Shown here one piece after another: positions 61,301 to 64,000 of a stretch of 64,000 nt of DNA (within the stretch, counting starts at the first letter, position 1; every line of letters begins with the position of its first letter). The notes under the pieces are model-generated. The model searched no databases and was not told the DNA's origin. It saw only the letters and a list, made by a program, of their open reading frames with translations. The translations under genes and the position numbers were made by a program. The stretch comes from Warburgia ugandensis. Its lineage: Eukaryota; Streptophyta; Magnoliopsida; Canellales; Canellaceae. The stretch lies in contig CP141136.1 of NCBI GenBank assembly GCA_035236585.1, positions 51,167,136 through 51,231,135 of the forward strand, read 5' to 3'.

Positions 61301-61817
61301 ATCCTTTATCATACTCATATCATATCCCTCATATTCTGGTATTCTTTATAATGGTAAGATAGCCATCTAGGTTCTTCAATTTTCTCACCTTTGATGAGAT
61401 TACTTTATTGATGGTAAGATAGTCATCTAGGTTCTTCAATTTTCTCACCTTTGATGAGATTACTTTAGTGTAGGTCAAAACTATCCACTAACAAGTTCAC
61501 TAACCTCCTTATTCATCATTCTCATAATATGATCCATATATGAGTTTTTATGTTTGCACCACACAACAATCCTTAATCCTTACGTTGTCTTACACTGGAT
61601 TTTGGATAAGGGTTGCACTATCCTTTGCTTAATTATTTGTTAAACCAAGCTGTGTTTCACATATTTATTTATGGTGAAATGCCTTGAGCATTAATATTAT
61701 AATCCTCAAATAGAAGTATTCATCTCTACTACTCCTATTTATACTACTTATTCTTGATTTTATCTATTATTCATGACCCATGGACATGCTGGACTGGCTG
61801 TGAAAGGATAAAACCTG
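58389..61817 (-). mobile_element. LL-4 interior, no coding recognised
   Basis: AT-rich, pyrimidine-rich on the plus strand. I see no gag, protease, RT, RNase H or integrase motif on either strand. Two short plus-strand frames (60704-60886 and 60970-61191) have no known motif and run against the element. Either the interior never coded in this subfamily or it has decayed past recognition; with LTRs still about 96 percent alike, the first is more likely. Confidence 0.65.
61351..61470. repeat. 60-base tandem duplication in LL-4 interior
   Basis: Units 61351-61410 and 61411-61470, each starting atggtaagatag, differing at only a couple of bases. Confidence 0.95.
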
Positions 61818-61830
61818 GGCTCTGATACCA
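61818..61830 (-). other. LL-4 primer binding site (initiator tRNA-Met)
   Basis: The minus strand reads tggtatcagagcc, a perfect 13-base match to the 3' end of plant initiator tRNA-Met, two bases after the 5' LTR end. This proves the orientation and shows that 61833-64000 is a 5' LTR. Confidence 0.95.
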
Positions 61831-61832
61831 AT

Positions 61833-64000
61833 TGTGACAACCCAGGTTTTCTCATGCATTTTTAAATGCAATACCTAATTTCCTAAGGCGGGATGCATCC
61901 CTATTTGAAAACCATTCTACAAAAACCATGCAATGCAGTGGAAAACCTTTAGTTTTAAACTCATTTTTGAAAACCCCAAGTGTCATTTGCCTTCACAACA
62001 ACCAAAGTAGTTTTTGAAAAACTTCAGAAATCATAAATATTTTTCCCCAGGTCTTTCCAGTCACAGCACACAGCCCAACTGTAATTAAATACAACTTCAT
62101 GTCCAAAGGGTTGAGAGTTTACTTACATGTATAACTTTCTTCTTTTTGATTCACTTGCTCGTAGCACTAATATCTCCTGAGACGTCTTCTATTTATGAGT
62201 GGAACTATCCTGAAAAATGTTAAGGATAGGGTGAGTATATACTATACTCAGTAGGAGTCTATCACTACTAGTTTTATAATGCATGCGATGTTTTAAAATC
62301 ATATGCTCTTTCCAAAACATGTGCATGTCTGAATACTCAAGTTCAATATCGACATCAAAATCCATTGTCAAACTGAAATACTAACAACTTAAAGGATCAT
62401 ATAATCCAAAATTGAAAGTATCTTATACATATATATATATATATATATCATAACATCATGATATGCATAAAATGCTTCATGGAATCCAACTCATGGATCT
62501 CTAGTATGGTATGGTCGACCAACCTCATATCATGCCTTATTCAATGCACATAAATCATCAAACCATAGGGTCCACTATGCCCACGACCTCCTCGCCGTGT
62601 GGTCCCCGGGTACCTGAGGACACTCGGCCATAGCCTCCATGGGGCCTATGACACGTCGACCCAATGCCGTGACACCAGTGGTAGCCCCCTGTACCACATG
62701 CAGTCGACGTAGGGACTTGCCTCTTTTTGGGTGTGGTACCCATCCACCTAATAATGGTAGAGGCCGGGTGGCCAACCCAGACCCCTCGGCATAGCACCCA
62801 CAGACTTACTAGCCCAAATCACATAAGATCAAATAAGCCAAAACCTCTTCTCAAAGCCGGTCCTCTTTGGGTCCCTCACAACTACCTGGCCCTTGGCACT
62901 CCAGCGTCTTTTGGCAACCCTCAAGGAGATGCAATTTTTGCAAGTACTTAAATCATGCAATGTATGCACTTGTTTGCAAAACATGTATGTGCATAATGTA
63001 TATGCAATCATTTACAAACATGTCTATGTACAAAACATTTATCACATGCATGCTGAATTAAATCATGCTAAACAAGTCATATACTTAAAACATATGTTCT
63101 CAAAACAATAATGGTTCTTTTAAAAGAATCTAATAGTGATAGAGTACCTACCTCAAAGTCTCCTGGAGTCGCGTCCTTTAGTACTGAACCCGTCCCTGGG
63201 TCTCATTTATAAACTCCTGGGTATAAATGGATACAAGGAGTCCTCATTAATTTTAATCTATTGAGACATTAGACCGCTAAATCTGCTGTTTAGGGTCAAG
63301 GGTCCTTGCCTAATTCATTGCCAGGCTATGTCCTATAATATGGACCTACTTACTCAATAGTTAAATTCTATAAATGGTCCTATGATCCTAATTTTAAAGT
63401 CTCATTAGGTCCGCATGTCCCGGTTCCCAGTACACCAGTGCATCCTGGTTGAACTGCGAACGCCTCACGTGCCTGTGCGCCTAAAGGCCGTGCCAAAGAC
63501 CGCGTTTTGCACACGCACATGCATGCTCAAGTGACGCGCTATGACGTGCATCATTACACGGATGCACCTTGTAGCATGGCGTGTCTCAGCTCCCAAGGCA
63601 CCCCGTGCATCCTGGTTGAGCGAGGACCCATGCTCCATGTTGCGCACGTACCCGAAGGCCGTACCTAGGACAGTGTTCGCATGTGCACAAGTATGCCTAA
63701 GCGACGCGCTATGACGCGCATCATTGCATGGACGCACCTTGTAGTGTGGTGCGTCTCAGCTCCCAGGGCACCTCGTGTATGCTGGTCGAGACAGGACACG
63801 TGTCCCATGTCGCGTGCGCACCTGAAGGTCGCACCTGGGACAATGTACACACTGTCGTACACCTGGAACCCTTCCCAGGGACCCAGTCCTAGGGCCATGT
63901 GGTGCTTATCGTCCTCGGGACGCCTGGCTCATGCAGGTTCCGCCCAAGCCGTCTTGGGCATTATCCGACCAAGAACCCGACTGGAAAACGACCAAAAAGG
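61833..64000 (-). repeat. LL-4 5' LTR, incomplete at window edge
   Basis: Same sequence as 55480 to about 57650, beginning tgtgacaacccaggttttct on the plus strand. By length of the 3' LTR it should end near 64730. GC-rich sub-repeats lie at 63421-63830 (marks at 63421, 63587 and 63757). An AT dinucleotide run near 62429-62448 differs in length from its partner near 56072. Confidence 0.88.

Larger units (their letters stand above)
55480..64000 (-). mobile_element. LL-4: LARD-like LTR retrotransposon, runs off right edge
   Basis: Minus strand: 5' LTR from beyond 64000 to 61833, primer site 61818-61830, interior 58374-61832, PPT at 58374-58388, 3' LTR 58373-55480. The LTR is 2894 bases with TG...CA ends. 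The interior is only 3.46 kb with no long minus-strand frame. Long LTRs around a short non-coding interior is the LARD layout. The block just before the PPT (gaatttcgaggacgaaattc on the minus strand) is the pol-end sequence of many plant Ty3/gypsy elements, which hints at a chromovirus such as Tekay/Del as the parent; the exact lineage is inferred. LTRs about 96 percent alike by eye, so younger than the Athila copies. Confidence 0.85.

Overview
This is plant nuclear DNA, AT-rich, built almost wholly of LTR retrotransposons inserted into one another. I found no host protein gene, tRNA, rRNA or CRISPR array. The plant origin rests on several Ty3/gypsy copies of the plant-specific Athila/Tat lineage (RT, integrase and gag-protease remnants, a primer site matching tRNA-Asp, a PPT reading like tagttgggggg), a TRIM element, and large-LTR elements primed by initiator tRNA-Met. 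The species cannot be named from this; pericentromeric or other heterochromatin of a large plant genome is likely. Names used below: Ath-A to Ath-G are Athila-type copies, LL-1 to LL-4 are copies of a large-LTR family, T1 is the TRIM. All are fossils; none encodes an intact protein set. || Left part (1-15225): Ath-A (leader, weak primer site, LTR part, minus strand) leaves the window on the left. LL-1 (2137-6942, plus) is a single 4.8 kb LTR-type copy. Ath-B (6943-13954, minus) has a 3' LTR piece, 3' untranslated region, gag remnant, leader and 5' LTR; T1 (12360-12959) sits inside that LTR next to a GA microsatellite. Ath-C (13955-15225, minus) is a slice of integrase, RNase H and RT. || Central nest (15226-53579): Ath-D (minus) is split by Ath-F: its 3' LTR and part of its 3' UTR lie at 15226-19370, and the rest of the UTR plus integrase at 51597-53579. 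Ath-F (minus, 19376-51591) is flanked by near-matching 5-bp target repeats and has recognisable gag, protease, RT, RNase H and integrase. Ath-E (plus, 22026-26867) interrupts the 3' end of Ath-F. Ath-G (minus, 33754-47713) lies between the gag and leader of Ath-F and has gag and protease parts but no RT or integrase. Within the 5' LTR of Ath-G lies LL-2 (42010-47140, plus), a 5.1 kb solo LTR with a perfect AAGAG target duplication. The inferred stack is Ath-C > Ath-D > Ath-F > Ath-G > LL-2. || Right part (53580-64000): LL-3 (plus LTR, 53580-55479) interrupts the integrase of Ath-D. LL-4 (minus, 55480 to beyond 64000) interrupts LL-3; it has two LTRs about 96 percent alike by eye, a 13-base initiator tRNA-Met primer site, a PPT and a 3.46 kb interior without long reading frames, so it looks like a non-autonomous large retrotransposon derivative (LARD-like). 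LL-1 to LL-4 share LTR ends and internal blocks, so they are one lineage with two LTR lengths. || No cellular pathway is encoded. The interest lies in the layered insertion history, the internal controls (an empty site, split halves that rejoin), the repeat expansions inside LTRs, and the shared RT-less layout of Ath-E and Ath-G.
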